A DNA stretch of 64,000 nt from Osedax fenrisi (Eukaryota > Annelida > Polychaeta > Sabellida > Siboglinidae). Where the stretch lies: assembly GCA_964019155.1 (NCBI GenBank), contig OZ025239.1, forward strand, positions 99,118,434 to 99,182,433, read 5' to 3'. The notes under the pieces were generated by a model. That model made no database searches and was not told the DNA's origin. It saw only the letters and a list, made by a program, of their open reading frames with translations. This document shows, one piece after another, positions 13,001 through 25,655 of this stretch (the stretch's first letter is position 1; every line of letters starts with the position of its first letter). A program made the position numbers and the translations under genes.

Positions 13001-13290
13001 TTTAAATTAAAAAACAATTTAAGTTCCTCTTTATTTATTTTTTAATACTGCATTATAATTTATAATTATTAAATTGCATGACATTTAGTATTCCTGAGAC
13101 CAAAATCACAAATAAAGTACGTTTCTAATTCCCCTTATTAATTTCATTATATTAGTCTATATTTTAGACATTTTTATAAATCAATTTTCTAGTGTATACA
13201 ATATATATATGTTGTATATACTATATATCAATAGACCATTTTAATACATAATTATTAATTATATTTAACATTTCTGTTCTTACAAATGTA
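13001..13290. repeat. Dispersed repeat, copy 2
   Basis: Second copy of the repeat at 1484-1760. It begins a few bases after the 914-bp element, so that element probably inserted at or near the repeat's left edge. Followed at 13430-13545 by a G-rich stretch with gggttgagttgggtttt-like runs of unknown nature. Confidence 0.7.
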
Positions 13291-14549
13291 AAACTGTTAT
13301 AGTATGTTTACAATTTAGGTTACAATTTAGGTCGTGTTTTAATAAAATACGCTACAATTACGATTACGATATAGGATATAAATAAATAGCGTAATATTAA
13401 TCATAATTCGATGAATGGCGAAATGCAGCTCGGCCCAAAAATCCTTTAGGGGCTGGTGGGTGGGAGTAATAAAGGGGTAGTCGTGTTTTGATCGTTATAA
13501 TAACGGGTTGAGTTGGGTTTTGAGTTGGGTTTGGGTTTAGCTATACAGTTCGTATACCTATAAACTTCTTTAAATAATAATATATAAAATCAAACAATTG
13601 CACGCCCTTTTTGTAGATACGCAGATAATCATATAGTGATATTTATTGAATGACAGATTAAATTATACTAAATAGATACTATATATTTTATAATTATAAT
13701 TAAAAACAACTATTTGAATTTGAAAATCTAAACTTTAATATAACATGTATAATAAAGTATACAATTTGAATGTACAAATTATAATGAATTTGAATAAATA
13801 TAATCATTCAATACCTAAATGTAGTATTTTATAAAATATTAGCAATAATTTTCCATTGACATGCAAGGATAGCAATTGGAATAATAAATGTTGTTCACAT
13901 GGGACTCGGATCTAGGAAACTTATAAAAAAATTTTATAAATTCGTAATCAGTACAAAATTATCTTAAACTATAATTAACTGTAACCTTCAGATTATAATC
14001 TGAATTTAGATATCTATAACGTTACATTTTTGAAACAATTTAATATATATATATACATATGACGATTATATAGTTAGAATAATAATATAAATATACGTTA
14101 TTTTATATCATTTATATCATTTATGAAGAGATAGATTATAAATTAAGTAATATAAAATATATTTAGAAAAAGTTGTACTTTTATAATTAATACATTATAA
14201 TTAGTGAATTACCTTATTGTCCATGGATAAGAATGAGGAATAGCTTCTTCTCCACCTTCTAGTGTACCCGTGTTTGGTTTTATTTTTGGAATGCCACAAT
14301 TGACGTCTGCTGAACTTATAACACATATACATGCTAATAATTCGATTATTATAGATTTTCTCATCTGTCAAATGTTTACTCTATTATTAAATAATAGTTG
14401 CATACGATATGAATTACTTATTATGTGAAAATAGATATAAATTTTAAAAATATAATACATAAATAGTAGTATATACATATAATAAATAAATAATACAAAT
14501 AATAGATTATATATACCACAGAAATGTAAATTATATGTATGTATTTATC

Positions 14550-14580
<31 letters not shown>

Positions 14581-14589
14581 TACTATATG

Positions 14590-14710
14590 GTTAAAATAAA
14601 GTTATAATCCTAACTCTGGCTAACTTCGTTATAAATGTGATTCTAGACAAAATACCATCCTTTATATACAATAATAGGTGTTTATTATATTACCTACTTT
14701 TTATAATGTC
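14590..14710 (-). promoter_or_regulatory. SP-2 promoter block and likely 5'UTR exon
   Basis: Read on the minus strand it holds TGTATATAAA (14670-14661, TATA-like), then ATTTATAACGAAGTTAGCCA, then GAGTTAGGATTATAAC. The same order occurs upstream of SP-1 and SP-4. The ATG at 14364 is immediately preceded by TTTGACAG, a plausible 3' splice site. GAGTTAGG at about 14615 resembles the GTTAG donors used elsewhere in these genes. A short 5'UTR exon spliced to the ATG is therefore inferred. Confidence 0.55.
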
Positions 14711-14986
14711 AACACGTCTATATTTATGAAAATGTATATTACAAATACATAATTATTTGATATTAATATTTTCAGTAGTCATTTATTGTTATATATATAA
14801 ATGCATAGTTTATATTATGTTGTTAAGTGTTATACAAATAATGACGAATAGGGTGGTATTTAAAGTAATTATAGGTGTATAAAATGTGCATTTTCAAAAA
14901 CAGATTGTGAAATAAATGTGTGAAATATTGTTAACATTTTTATAATGTATAGAATAATATGAAGTGCATTCTGTAAATTTGTTTAT

Positions 14987-14989
<3 letters not shown>

Positions 14990-15037
<48 letters not shown>

Positions 15038-15144
15038 TTATTTCATGTAATTTGCGATGTTTGTTATTATGTATTTCACATCTTTGGAATACATATTATA
15101 AATAGTGTTGATATTAGTATTAATTATAACTAATATTAGTATAT

Positions 15145-15218
<74 letters not shown>
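14990..15218. repeat. Two long (TA)n tracts
   Basis: Tracts at about 14990-15032 and 15140-15218, the second broken once, lie upstream of SP-2. Confidence 0.9.
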
Positions 15219-15219
<1 letters not shown>

Positions 15220-15344
15220 CTAACACTTTAGGAGGTTATTTCAGAACATTTTATTTCGCTTTTTCACTTTTTTAAAATGTAGGTATATAGTTTTGACTAA
15301 TCGTTATGAATCGTTATGAAATGTTCATGATTATATTATATATA

Positions 15345-15740
15345 GGGAAAACATGGGTAATGTGGCCACGAGGTTAATGTGGCCACTTGGCGTATATCAT
15401 AAACGATATGTCCAATCAACAAAAAATGCATACATAAAATATGCGCATTGGTAAGCATCGTTCAAATAAGTAAAAATAATGTGTATATATATATATATAT
15501 AGATATCTATTAATTAAAAAAATCGATTTATTTAAAAAAAATTGAAATATAAGTTTAGTAAAACATATATTAAATCATTAAAATATAAATTGAAAATTAA
15601 AGTATGATATTAACTAGTATGTAAGACATTTATTTTAGTGAGTTTAATTAATTATTATATAGTGTATATACATCGTGATACCTCGAAACCGGTAATGTGG
15701 CCACCCTTTAGGGGGTAATGTGGCCACTTTAAGATGATTT
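15345..15740 (+). mobile_element. TA-flanked short element fragment ('GTAATGTGGCCAC' family)
   Basis: It starts after TA as GGGAAAACATGGGTAATGTG. The word (g)taatgtggccac occurs four times, in direct orientation: two close together at about 15357-15388 and two at about 15690-15730. The matching inverted right end was not found, so the copy is truncated or its end has decayed. The architecture parallels the elements at 12079, 19587 and 29157, but the word differs. Confidence 0.65.
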
Positions 15741-16099
15741 TGTTATATTCAAAAACTTATATTTATGTTACTATCCAATGATTTTTTCAATATATAATCG
15801 AGAATATAAATAATAGTAATCAGTAGTTATATTGAAGAAGTGAGAGTCACCATGATATTATAATGGAGCGAGTGTCATATATAGCGAGTGTCAGATTGTG
15901 TAGTAATCATCATGGCGTTTACGATTTCAGTGGGTATACCATAAATTATTAAGATATATTTCTTTTTTTTCATGATTTATTAAATCAAAAATGTTTGAAA
16001 AGTCTATAAATTGAAGAGTAGTTGACAGGGTTTCAGATTGTATCTCCTATAGTATACATAAAATTGTTAAAATATGTCATGTCAATGATCTCTTCATAT

Positions 16100-17890
16100 A
16101 CAACAGCTTTTCTGTTTCGAGTATATGCTTTTAGTAGATTTCTTTAATTCCTCTATAGAATTTTTTTTTTTCGGAATCCATGTTGATTTTTTCTATATAA
16201 TATATATATCTCTGGTCGTATAATATTTAATATCAGCAGGTTATATATCTTATCTGCAATTGGAGTGTAATTCACCGATAGTTATTTGTGATAGAACTAT
16301 ATCCATTTTTATGGAAAAGAAGTAAGCATCCTTCATTCCATCTGTATATTGGTTCTAGAGAATATACGCTATTTCACGAGTTTAGTAAGATTTCTTGAAA
16401 TTCTCCTAGTTTCCATACTTCATCTGGTATTTCATCTAAGCCAACAGCTTTACCGTCGTATATGCTTTTAGTAAATTTCTTTAATCTCTCTGTAACATTT
16501 TTTTTATTGATATCTAGTTCATTTTGTATAGTCACTTTACCTTCATCATTTTATGAGGACATTATTTGTTTACCAAATAGTTAATTTAAACGTTCATTCC
16601 ATAGTTAAATTCGTTCTTCTCCGCTGTTAACTTTAGGTTTTGCTCTGTTTGATTTATTTCTTCCATTAACTTGATTTACTACTTTGCAGGCTAAAGCTTT
16701 GTGTTATACGTCGCTAGTTGTATTTCACTTATTGTATCATGAACGTAATCAGTTTGTTCTTTTTCATACAATTATACAAGATACTTCTGAGTTTCGTTAA
16801 AATGTCTGATATTTTCTGGTGTCGGTTGATTTTCTTTATGTCAGATAACGATGATGTAGTGACCAGCAAGAGTGACCTGCAAGAGATTTGAATTTAGCTA
16901 TCACTTTAGTAATAAAGGTGTATCGCATTTCTGTATCTGTCTTTAATATTGCTCAATCGTAATGGTTGATTTTACTATATTTCTTATTATTAGCTATAAT
17001 ACTCAGTCTTATATTTGCTGATATAATACGATATTCTCAGGTGCTCCACTGATACATTAGTTATAAGCTCTACAGTTTTTAGCACTATTATTCCACTTTC
17101 AATTTATGATAATATAATAATTTGAGACATAGTGACATTTGGAGATTTATGCAACTAGGATTGACCTTGCCTTTTCTGGAAGTGTGTGTTTAGGAATAAT
17201 ATTTTACTTTCTAGGAGATAATCTTTTAGCATACCATTTCTGTTTGTTAGCTTATGAAATGAATATTCGAATCCATCATTTTGACCGAGTTATTAATTAA
17301 AGTCTCTATTATTAGTACATTATGCTATGGTATCTGCCTTGTTAATGACGTGAGATCTATATAAAATCTTTCGGTATCTTGTTCATCACTAACATTTATG
17401 GACTGTAACATTATATAACAGTTGTTTGCGTATTTCCATGCAAATTCATTATCATTATTCTAGGTGTTATTTTATCTACACTAGATATTGCATTATATGC
17501 GTGAGGACTAACAAGCATTCCGATTCCTTCAGTGTCGGCGTTAATACTATTCTTCCAGGATGAAAAGGTTACTAATTTCTATTATCTAATTACATGTTCC
17601 TTAATAGGTATATGTTCGTGAATGAACGTACGCTCTTATATGCATAGTATATCCTGTTTTGTTATATCGGCCGAGGCTATAATGTCCGGTATTTTCTAAA
17701 ATCGTCGAAGTATTTAGCGATCCAACAATCACATTTGTAATTGAATTTAATAAGTTAGGATAGTCTATTTTCCTAGTATTTATTTGATTCAACTACTACC
17801 TGAATTGTAATTGTAGAACGCGCTCCTCGTTTAACAGTAAGAAGAGCGATGCGATATGGAATTAAGTTTGGCGTTGTAATGATTTGCTTT
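16100..17890 (-). mobile_element. RTE/BovB-like LINE relic
   Basis: The minus strand shows an endonuclease with EHIPIKEHVI, SSWKNSINADTEGIGMLVS and ITPRIMIMNL at about 17620-17440, a CYSP block, then DGFEYSFHKLTNRNGMLKDYL with LNTHFQKR at about 17290-17170. The linker region follows (EINQTEQNLKLTAEKNEF). The RT entry GKAVGLDEIPDEVWKLGEF lies at about 16455-16400, and HKNGYSSITNNYR..TL at about 16310-16255. This motif set is typical of RTE-type elements. Stops and frameshifts are frequent. The RT is not recognisable below about 16100. A stretch at 16103-16175 resembles 16446-16520, suggesting a partial internal duplication. The 70 bases above 17890 may be 5'UTR. Confidence 0.85.
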
Positions 17891-18212
17891 CCATAGCTGT
17901 TGTAAACACATGCGGTCGCCACTCTATATAATAATAATATCAGTTGATGACCGAGATCAAAAACCCAGGTATGGTATAGAAGTTCTATTGAACTTATCGA
18001 GATACCAACCTGCTCTTGGTAATGAGAGAATTAATACAAAATATATAAATATAAAAAAAAATATTTTACAATTCTATATTATTCATTCGTGTTCTGTCTC
18101 ATAAAAAAGCAATACAATAAAATTAAATATATCTCTCAATACCAAGAAATCATCATGTATATAACAATAAAATAATAATAAAATATAAAAAAATATATAA
18201 TAAAATATAAAT

Positions 18213-18217
<5 letters not shown>

Positions 18218-18252
<35 letters not shown>
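18218..18252. repeat. (TA)n microsatellite
   Basis: About 17 TA units following AT-rich sequence. Confidence 0.9.
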
Positions 18253-18254
<2 letters not shown>

Positions 18255-18256
<2 letters not shown>

Positions 18257-18420
18257 GGCAGTAATCTCTACAAGAGAGTTTTAGTTACTTGCTGAGACAA
18301 TACTTCTTAGGTGATATAGTCAATCGCCTTGCCACATGCAATGCCACCCTGCTTCTGAATTCTTAGTATAACCAAAGCCCTGGTATAACCCTGCGTCGAC
18401 GCAGTTAATTTATAATACAT
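18255..18420. other. GC-richer fragment of unknown origin
   Basis: It stands out in base composition from its surroundings. It includes cgccttgccacatgcaatgc and, at its end, aaccctgcgtcgacgcag. Short words (ccttgcca, aaccctgcg) resemble parts of 19384-19586. No reading frame or RNA fold is convincing. The following 18430-19380 is AT-rich with nothing recognisable. Confidence 0.4.
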
Positions 18421-19383
18421 ATTAGACCATAACTCATTGAATAATGAATATTTTTTAATTAAATTAACAGACTATCTTTATTATATATGTTTATATATTA
18501 ATATGTAACATTATAAACAAAATGATCATCATTTCTACCCAATATGGGAACAAATTAATTTTTTTTTTTGTATATTTTTTTTTATCTAAAATTAATTTAA
18601 TTTATATTTTTAAAAAGCTATTTACATTCTATAATATAACTTTTATCTTATTTTTTTTTAATTTTTATTAAAAAAAAAGTTATGATCAAAAATCAGTATA
18701 TTTATATATTAATTGATACACATCATTTTATTATTTAAAAAAAAAATATAATCTATGATCAAAACTTCGTTAATAATTTTGGTAGAACAATAATTATGTA
18801 TTAGATTAATAACACGTAAAAAAATTATTAAAAATATCAGTACATTTTTTTTATTGACATACCAATTTTATATTTTTTTTACAAAAAAATATCATAATAT
18901 AATATATTAAATATATACTTTATTGATCATTTTATTTTTTAAAATGTATAAAAATATTGTCACATATATTGATAATATTGGTATATTGTGTATTACATTA
19001 ATTATATTTTAAAATTGTGTAGAAAAAATACAAAAAAAGCAAAAAAATGTATATGTTGAAAATTATTCTAGGAATTGTCATGAATTTTATATAGATTAAA
19101 AAAAAATTATTTGAATCTTAAATTTTATTGTTATTTATATGTATTATTACTGGTATAAATTATTATTAATAACTGACACATATAAGGTACTAATATATAC
19201 ATTTTAAGTATATTGCTATCCACACCATGTTAAAATTGCTATCTCTCCCATGTAAAATTTCTAGGCAATTACGCTCGGCGCCCAATATATGAATTTCAAT
19301 TTTTTTTTGGATTTAACTTTTTAATGATTATATTTCCATATGTGCATCATACCCTAATGAATATGTGTATTATTTAACAAAAA

Positions 19384-19586
19384 ATGCAATATAAAAACCC
19401 CCTTACCCTGCGTGGGTGGCTAACTGGTATAATGCCTTGCCAAAGATCATCTAGGATTTTATTCGGCACTGCTTATCGATTATTAACCACTATATCTAGT
19501 GGCCTTGCCCCTATCCGCAACCCGGGGAGCCGATGGATGGGAGCTATTGGTCAACACACCGACATAAGTTATGTGTGGTATAAGTA
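19384..19586 (+). other. GC-rich fragment with a 67-codon open frame
   Basis: This block contains taccctgcgtgggtggctaa, aatgccttgccaaag, and a second half around cccggggagccgatggatgg. It is open for 67 codons on the plus strand (GWLTGIMPCQ... GSRWMGAIGQ), but I do not recognise the peptide. It ends exactly where the TA-flanked element at 19587 begins. It may be the remains of a transposon or of transferred DNA. No function is assigned. Confidence 0.4.
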
Positions 19587-20118
19587 GGGGAAAGTAACCT
19601 AATACGGATACTTTAATAATAAATGGTATATTTTAAATGTTATGACTCACTATTTGTATTCAAAAATTACAATATATTTATATTACTGATTACAGATATT
19701 ATTGATATTTTAAAATTGTATTTAATATTTGTATTCAATATATAACTGTGGTGTCCGTATTCGTTGTATTTGCTCTAATACGGATAACCTGTATTATAAT
19801 ACGGACACTATATATATATACTACACAGATATACTATATATTATTTATGAACCAATCGAATACATTAAAATTAAATTACTTGTAATGTATTTTATGAATA
19901 ATTTAATATAATTTAATTAGTAATTAATTTATTAATTTTATTTATTTTATTAATTAATAAGTACAGGTTAAGTATCTAAATAATAATCATAACGCATTAA
20001 TAAATTGATCGTATTAATATTATAACGTATGCAATTTTTATGAAAATTAGAATAATTGGCACGCTTCGCCCTAATTAGTTATATGGTGTCCGTAAGACAT
20101 TAAGTGTGCCCGTATTAA
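19587..20118 (+). mobile_element. TA-flanked short element fragment ('AATACGGACAC' family)
   Basis: After TA it starts GGGGAAAGTAACCTAATACGG. The word taatacgga(c/t)a or its complement recurs near 19750, 19777, 19797, 20082 and 20106, in both orientations. The right inverted end is missing; the copy stops about ten bases short of the next element at 20129. The end GGGGAAAGT is the same as in the 'ATTACCGACC' family. Confidence 0.65.
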
Positions 20119-20128
20119 GTATATATAT

Positions 20129-21319
20129 TAGTGTTGCAACCGGACTTCGGACTGATACATTTGCTTTTCAGACTCGGACTGATACGCCTCAAATGTTGTA
20201 AGAATCGGATGGATACACTAAAAGTATTAATAAGAATCGGACTGATACTATTTTCATGTTATGTGATACAATAAACACTAAATATGAGCTAAAAAAAATA
20301 GTTAGAAAACATATAAATTCAAATAATAAAAAAAAAATATTTCAAATCCAATTTAGCCAATGGAAATTTAGTTAACTTAGTGTCTTTGGAACAACATTTT
20401 TAACTCTATTAAATATAATTTTAAATAACTTTATTTAATTAATTTAAGATAAATATTGATTGTATGTAAATAATGTATCAACATAATTGATGTCCACTAT
20501 ACTATATTATATTATATTTTAAAATACTTGTCAAATTTATAACATATATTTTTCGACATTTTTGAAATTATTTTGAAATATTTGTTATATTTTTAAAATA
20601 TTTATCGATATATAAAAAAAATATATTTTTTAATATTTTTTTTATATTTTTTGTATTTTTTTTATATTTTTCCTCTAATTTTTGATATATTATTTTAATA
20701 TATAATATATAAATATTATATTTTTTATATTATTTTTAGAACATTTTTTTTTTTAATATTTTTAATATTTTGATATATTTTTTAATTATTTTTCCCCAAA
20801 TTTTTAAAATATAAAAAAATATTTGTCTACATTTGTTTATATTTTAGCTAAAATTTATGTTATCGTATATACTATATATACTAGCAATGTATAATCAGGA
20901 ATAGATATACTTAATAAATAATAGATAGGCAAACAATCAAAAACTGAGCAATGACGGGTTGACGGGTACGACTAGTATTTACATTTGAAGCTTTCGAAAT
21001 GAATAATTTTACTATTTGAAACATTCGAAATGAATAATTTAACTATTTGAAAATTTCGAATACTTAATTTAACAAAAATAATACTTCGAAAGCTTCGAAA
21101 TGTATATAATTACTATTCGAAAACTTCGAATGAATGAAAAATGTGAAAAATTATTAAACCTATACTATTAGGATATCCTACAGTAGGATTCCTACTGATA
21201 CAATACTGATACTTAACAACATTATTTATGATACTGATAAGATACTGATACTTTTATGAATTGAAAGATACTGAATTGAAAGATACAAGATACATGGAAA
21301 TGAGGGTTCGGTTGCAACA

Positions 21320-21322
<3 letters not shown>
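20129..21322. mobile_element. hAT-like nonautonomous element, 1194 bp
   Basis: Terminal inverted repeats TAGTGTTGCAACCG begin at 20129 and end at 21322, with 14 matching bases and partial match beyond. Eight bases, ATATATAT, flank both sides, consistent with an 8-bp target duplication, although the AT context weakens this. Subterminal words (g)gactgatac(...) are repeated near both ends. A middle portion with CGAAA/TTCGAA words (20960-21140) looks like a nested fragment related to 8129-8225. No transposase is seen. Confidence 0.75.
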
Positions 21323-21361
<39 letters not shown>

Positions 21362-23706
21362 GGTAAATAGCTCAATTTTCTACATGAAGCATAAATTAGT
21401 GTAATTTACTTAAATGAGTAGATATACATTTCGTCATAGTATATACTATATAGTGATATATTATCATACTTTTTCTATAGGGTAAATAATCGTAAATTAC
21501 TCAATTACTTACTATATAATTTATATAATTAATTAAGTTACCCTTATTAAATATTACAAAATGTATATTTCACAAAGACGTAAATTAACTATATTTACCT
21601 ATAAACATAAATTAGCCAAATAGTCTATTGGTATGGCAGTGAGATATTAGTCACATACCTACCTAATAATAATAAATCTCCTTAACTTTGTATTTCTAAC
21701 TTGAATATTTACAAAAATTAAATATTTATAATATTATTTATAATATTTTAAACACATATATAAACATAATATACATTTAAAATGCAATTTAATTTTAATA
21801 CAGAGATTACCGTGGTTTCTATATTATAAACACTGACCTAAATACTTAAATTGAATAGAGATTTTTCTAATTTACCCTTGATAGGGATCTACTTTTCCAT
21901 TATAATTAAAAACATATTTGATATTAGGGAAAACAAATGTAAACCATTATTACCATAACAGTTAATTACGCTTAATTTATCTGTAATTAAAATTAAGGTG
22001 TACGTATAAGTTACCATAACATAAATTCTATATAAATATATATATATATATATATAATGTCTTTAAATTATGTTTAATTTAGTATAATGTGTAACAGTAT
22101 AAACAGTAACCTACACAGGTTACTGTTACCTATTTTATGTTTAATACATGTAAATATAAAAAGTATATTTACTCTAGTATATACACATATATTGTTCACT
22201 GTGATAGGTACACATGTTATTAATGCGATATAGTTATTGTATTATATGACTGTCTGTGAGCAAAGAATGATATTAAGAATGAGATATATGATATATACAG
22301 TACATAGGCCGCTAATTGATCAATAAGTGTAATTAATTAATAATATACATGTATATGATTGCAATCATAAGTAATTTGTGAAATTGTATTATTGTAAGTA
22401 TTATATATAAACGTTGCAATTAGGGATATCATTATGACTTAATGTTGGTGTTACTATTACGTCACGTGAGCATTATATAATATCCACATATTATGTGTGA
22501 AATATACGAACAAACACACTTACAAACACAAATATACATAATTAAGCTATTGAAAATGACAGTTTAATTGCACGAATGCAAACAAATTATAAATTAAAAA
22601 CATACGAGTTATCATACAATTGTATTTAAATATTTAACATTTAAGTAATATTTTATGTAAGGTTACAAATTATGAATATTTACATTATTTAGATAATAAG
22701 TATAATATATATATATATATATTACCTAGTAAACAATTAAGAGTTAAGGGAAATTTAATTGCAATTAAAGGAATTTCGTGAAAAATATTCTCTTACATTG
22801 TTGGAAGTTCAATATAATTTAAAATAATGTATTCATATTGTATATATATATTTTAGATATCTTATTTATTAGATATCTAATAAATATATATTTTAGTTTA
22901 TATTTTGATTATTTATAGATTGATTATTTATGCATTTTACTTCATTATATATTGCCTAAAAATGAATTGTAAAATATATACATATAATTGTCATATATTA
23001 ATATATATTTCATATCGTATCTGAACTTACATATATTAATTTCAATTATATTTTATAATAATTTACTGCCAGAGTTACTTGTTAATCCTATAATATATCT
23101 ATATGAATATGTTATTATCCTGATATAAATGTATACTTATAGGTCCCTATATATAATTATAATTTCACGGTTAATGACATATTTACTTATATATTTGTAT
23201 AACTATTATTCCATTATTTTCATTTATGAATCATTAATGTTTGGTGGTATCAATATGATATATATAGGCCTGAAAGAAATCTCTCGATCATATATCAGTT
23301 TAAATAATAATATAATTAATTTTGCAATACATATGTATATACATAGTACATACTATATTATATAATTACTTACGTATACATATAACTTATTATTTGAATT
23401 ATATATTGTTTGAATATCAATATTTAAATTTATAAAATAAATAAAAACATTGTAATGTCTCGATCATATTAATATATAAATACAAATGGAATACCAAATA
23501 TAAATATAAAAATACACAAGTAATGTAATATATAAACATAATGTATATCAATAATATATATATATGTATATATATATATACATATATATATATATTATTT
23601 ACGTATAGTTTAAATTATATAACACTTTATGTATATTTTTATATCCAAATAAAATTAATATGTATGCATCCAGTTCATAAATTTGTATAATATACGTAAT
23701 TATGTA

Positions 23707-23746
<40 letters not shown>

Positions 23747-24054
23747 TTAATATCTTATGTATGCATGTTTCGCAGTAAACGCAATTATTATAAATATATT
23801 AAACTTTCTTAAGTTTAACCTTTTGTGATAAACATATTATGCAACAACAATATCATGCATGTATATTTTTTAATTGAACAATATATTTGTAACAATGTAA
23901 ACAATATAAACAATGCAATTTTAAATATCACCTCATTTTATAATAAAGGTTAGGAATTACAAATAAATAGTATAGTATATAAATGATAGTGTATCAGCAA
24001 CGATGACATTTATTACGAAGAACACTAAAGTTAGCATTACACTTTAATTACATA

Positions 24055-24104
<50 letters not shown>

Positions 24105-24300
24105 TTATATATATATATATATATACTTATATAATTGTATATATGTAAATGTGAATAATTTATTATATGATAAGTATTTTATATGAATATACTATCGTTT
24201 ATAAATTACGGTATTCAATTTTATATAAAGTATATCATCTTAATTATTGTATATCGTTTGTAATTATTATTTAATAATGTAGTATTAATTATAATTAAAA
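21323..24300. other. AT-rich region upstream of SP-3
   Basis: Contains (TA)n tracts (21320-21355, 23711-23743, 24058-24093) and a short inverted repeat with 11-bp arms AACAGTAACCT / AGGTTACTGTT (about 22108-22133). Several taaattagt/gtaaattac words around 21360-22020 may be a decayed short element. At 23068 gccagagttact resembles the inferred 5'UTR splice-donor region of the other copies, but no clear TATA block is conserved here. No gene found. Confidence 0.4.
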
Positions 24301-24314
24301 TTTGAATTTGACAG

Positions 24315-25587
24315 ATGAGAAATTCAATAATAATAGAATTAGCAGCATGTTTGTTTGTTATAAGTTCAGCAGTCGACAAGTGTGGTATTCCTAAAGTAAA
24401 ACCAAGGTTTTACAACTATACTAATAATTACGAAGACATTGGTCAAATAGTAGGTGGATCTGGAGCTGTTCCTCATTCTTATCCATGGATGATAAAGTTA
24501 TTAATCATTATAATGTATTAACTAATTATAGTAATTATTATATTACATTTATTTATATTGTAAATACATATAACTATTTTAGCAACGTTATAGCAGCAAA
24601 TTATTATCTAAATTAGAAAGTTATGTATTTCATAATTACATAAATAGATACTAAATTAAATATATATTAAATATAAATTAAAATTAAAAATAAATACAAA
24701 TTGTATTAATTAAATAATAAAATTAATTATATATACATATATAAGTTTGTGTATATATATACACCTATAGGTGTGTATTTTTGTGTATATTTGTATGAGT
24801 ATGTGTGGGTGTGTATGATTATGTGAAATATTCATTTATTAGGTTTGACATTTCAATAAATCAGTACAGCAATAATATTATTAATTAATAAACTATTTAT
24901 AGAATTTTACTTAATAACAATCATCATTGTGGTGGAGCTATTTTAAATGAACAATGGATCATCACAGCCGCTCATTGGTTTGTTATTCATCATGGTATAT
25001 ATATATATTCATTAAGTATTTAAAATAACTAATATAAATAGGTATATATATATATAATACATATAATTAATACTTAATATGTACTCAATAGTGCACCTTA
25101 TTATATGATTGAATATGACGAATATGCATTTATAACTGGGAAACACGATTCGTTACCTCACGAAGGAACTGAATATTATATATCGAAAACAGAATTCCAA
25201 TTTTATGATAGGTCAGTTATATAGTTGAATACATATCAGTTATATATATATATATATATATCATATGTTACTGAGTTATATCATTTAATTATTATGTATT
25301 TTTTTAAATTTCCTTTAGGCATGTGTGTTACAAAACACAAGTGTTATTCAATTATCTAAGGTGTAGTACACACTGGTCTTAAAATAATAGTTAGAAGTGA
25401 TGTTATATATTGTGTTTTTTTATATTTTGATCGGATTTCATTAAAACATGTAAAAAATGCTTAAAACGTAACAGCGGCTTCGAAGGGACATTAGAGCCAT
25501 ATGTGGTTATAAGTGAAATCAACTTCGTCTAATTTAATGGATGGGATGAAAGGACTCCACCAAAATAACAATAACAATAACAATAAT

Positions 25588-25655
<68 letters not shown>

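Larger units (their letters stand above)
8456..14364 (-). pseudogene. SP-2: catalytically dead trypsin-like protease, six exons
   Basis: Exons on the minus strand: 14364-14213, 11883-11809, 11715-11587, 11141-10993, about 10540-10350, and 8617-8456 (stop TAA at 8458-8456). Exon phases match SP-3. Exon 1 has a signal peptide and CGIPK, but the mature start is LEGGEEA, not IVGG. The SP-3 TAAHC is TDDC here, so His57 is Asp. Asp102 is kept (MHDIALV). Asp189 is His and Cys191 is Tyr in LHTYQ. The GDSGG box reads DDAGG, so Ser195 is Ala and Gly193 is Asp. Exon 6 lacks about seven residues that include Cys220, and Cys122 is Arg. The exon 3 donor is GG instead of GT, and the exon 5 acceptor is unclear. 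Every exon is still open, so an expressed pseudoenzyme is possible, but the lost donor favours a pseudogene. Intron 1 carries a TA-flanked element and a dispersed repeat. Confidence 0.85.

Noticed and set aside
13438..13545. Telomere-like G-rich repeat
   Set aside because: The gggttgagttgggtttt-like runs are irregular and short, with no exact unit repeated. Not the TTAGG-type insect telomere.
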